64,000 nucleotides of DNA from Strigamia acuminata (Eukaryota > Arthropoda > Chilopoda > Geophilomorpha > Linotaeniidae), in NCBI GenBank assembly GCA_949358305.1, contig OX442315.1, positions 17,262,427 through 17,326,426 of the forward strand, read 5' to 3'. This document shows positions 63,422-64,000 of the stretch, in pieces; the stretch's first letter is position 1; each line of letters opens with the position of its first letter. The notes below the pieces were generated by a model. It did not search any database and had not been told where the DNA came from. It saw only the letters and a program-made list of their open reading frames with translations. The position numbers and the translations under genes were made by a program.

Positions 63422-64000
63422 CTAACTGAGATTTTGCGAATCGAGACACGTGACGAAGTCGTGCGCATAGCGCTTGTTTGCAACACGTGGTCGCTTCGAA
63501 GTTCGGGGTTCGACGTCATCACATCTCGGCGTTACAACACGCGTGGTAAGCGGAGTGACGTCAGTCGCGAGTTCCATTGGTTCCGCTGGCTCCGAACTTG
63601 GACTTGGTAAATTTTCATCGTTTTCCATCCAGCTGGGAGTTGGATGTGCCGAATCGGTGCCGTGTGTTTGGTTTTCGACCCACTCTTCAATCGGGTATTC
63701 CGGTAAATAGGGGGTGAGATGCTTGATATTAATAGAATTCTCTATTGAGCCATCTTCTAACTTTTCTAAACGATACGCGGTACCGCCTAATATCTTTATA
63801 ATTTTCCAGGGTCCGTCTCGTACTTCAGCCATTTTTGCTGAAAACTGCCGGTCGGCATTTGACAAGTGATGCGTCTTTCGCCAAACTAAATCGTCTAAAT
63901 CGAACGTTCCGATCCGGTATTTCTTGTGATGTATTTTCCTATGTTTCTCATAGTTTTCTTGAATTTTAGCGAACATCACGTTTTGTGCGAGGCGAATTGT
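63422..64000 (-). CDS. Pol C-terminus: gypsy-type integrase end (partial)
   Basis: The frame is open to the right window edge and ends at 63422. It reads ...FAKIQENYEKHRKIHHKKYR, VGD-like FDLDDLVWRKTHHLSNA, then FSAKMAEVRDGPWKIIKILG and TAYRLEKLEDGS...NIKHLTPYLP. This is the C-terminal GPY/F region of Ty3/gypsy integrases (A-x-x-x-D-G-P-[FYW] ... Y-x-L ... H-x-x-x-L-x-x-Y), which binds DNA and aids integration. A disordered Pro/Ser/Thr-rich tail of about 90 residues follows; no chromodomain is seen. Catalytic residues lie beyond the window. Confidence 0.85.
   Translation of the reverse strand, partial: TIRLAQNVMFAKIQENYEKHRKIHHKKYRIGTFDLDDLVWRKTHHLSNADRQFSAKMAEVRDGPWKIIKILGGTAYRLEKLEDGSIENSINIKHLTPYLPEYPIEEWVENQTHGTDSAHPTPSWMENDENLPSPSSEPAEPMELATDVTPLTTRVVTPRCDDVEPRTSKRPRVANKRYAHDFVTCLDSQNLS

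Larger units (their letters stand above)
57583..64000 (-). mobile_element. Ty3/gypsy-like LTR retrotransposon, partial (right edge cut)
   Basis: The parts on the minus strand from right to left are: end of pol (63422 onward), a 3' ORF (62142-60532), a 3' untranslated part (to 59738) and a candidate 3' LTR (59737-57583). It is less AT-rich than the host genes. The left end falls exactly where DDX3 homology stops. The 5' LTR, gag and most of pol lie beyond the window, so neither the target duplication nor the LTR pair can be checked. Confidence 0.75.

Overview
The window is nuclear DNA from an animal. It is AT-rich and carries intron-dense genes (most introns about 50-70 bp, GT-AG) on both strands. 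The gene set is metazoan: a Cys-loop ion channel, PIP5K, VPS13, FBXO28, myosin V, CHTOP and the sperm/cilium protein MNS1. An arthropod or other protostome fits best; I cannot fix the species from sequence alone.

Layout. 1-3.4 kb holds the terminal exon of a Cys-loop ligand-gated channel (+). 8.3-16.6 kb is a complete 18-exon type I phosphatidylinositol-4-phosphate 5-kinase (-), with a 509-bp hAT element carrying a LINE reverse-transcriptase tail in one intron. 17.1-17.8 kb is an intronless single-pass membrane protein (+), head-to-head with PIP5K. 19.5-34.25 kb is VPS13 of the A/C type (-), with one apparent 1-nt frameshift. 36.5-37.9 kb is FBXO28 (+). 39.4-47.4 kb is myosin V (-). 48.2-49.3 kb is CHTOP (-). 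49.9-51.9 kb is MNS1 (+), head-to-head with CHTOP and with a good RFX X-box upstream.

From 51.9 kb the window changes character. A VPS72 3' fragment has lost its 5' half and carries a nonsense codon. Two displaced copies of the MNS1 5' end follow, one on each side of an intronless Fic-domain gene (54.4-55.7 kb) that is itself preceded by two foldbacks and contains a 15-bp hairpin in its coding sequence. The right-hand MNS1 copy is fused to a DDX3/belle helicase fragment that keeps its introns but has a frameshift. That fragment is cut off at 57,583 by an LTR-type end.

57.6-64.0 kb is a minus-strand Ty3/gypsy-like element, less AT-rich than the host genes, cut by the right edge. It shows a candidate 2,155-bp 3' LTR (TGTGACG...CGTCACA), a 3' untranslated stretch, a 536-codon Cys-cluster ORF in the env position, and the end of pol (integrase C-terminus). 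The LTR and adjacent 3' stretch are packed with short perfect hairpins (stems 5-9 bp, loops 0-8 nt, recurrent TTGC/GCAA and GCAT loops). I regard this hairpin array, together with the 3' ORF, as the most unusual content of the window.

The host genes are housekeeping functions with no evident shared pathway: phosphoinositide signalling, lipid transfer, actin transport, ubiquitin ligase, mRNA export and sperm axoneme. The right third looks like an accessory, recently rearranged, transposon-rich zone.
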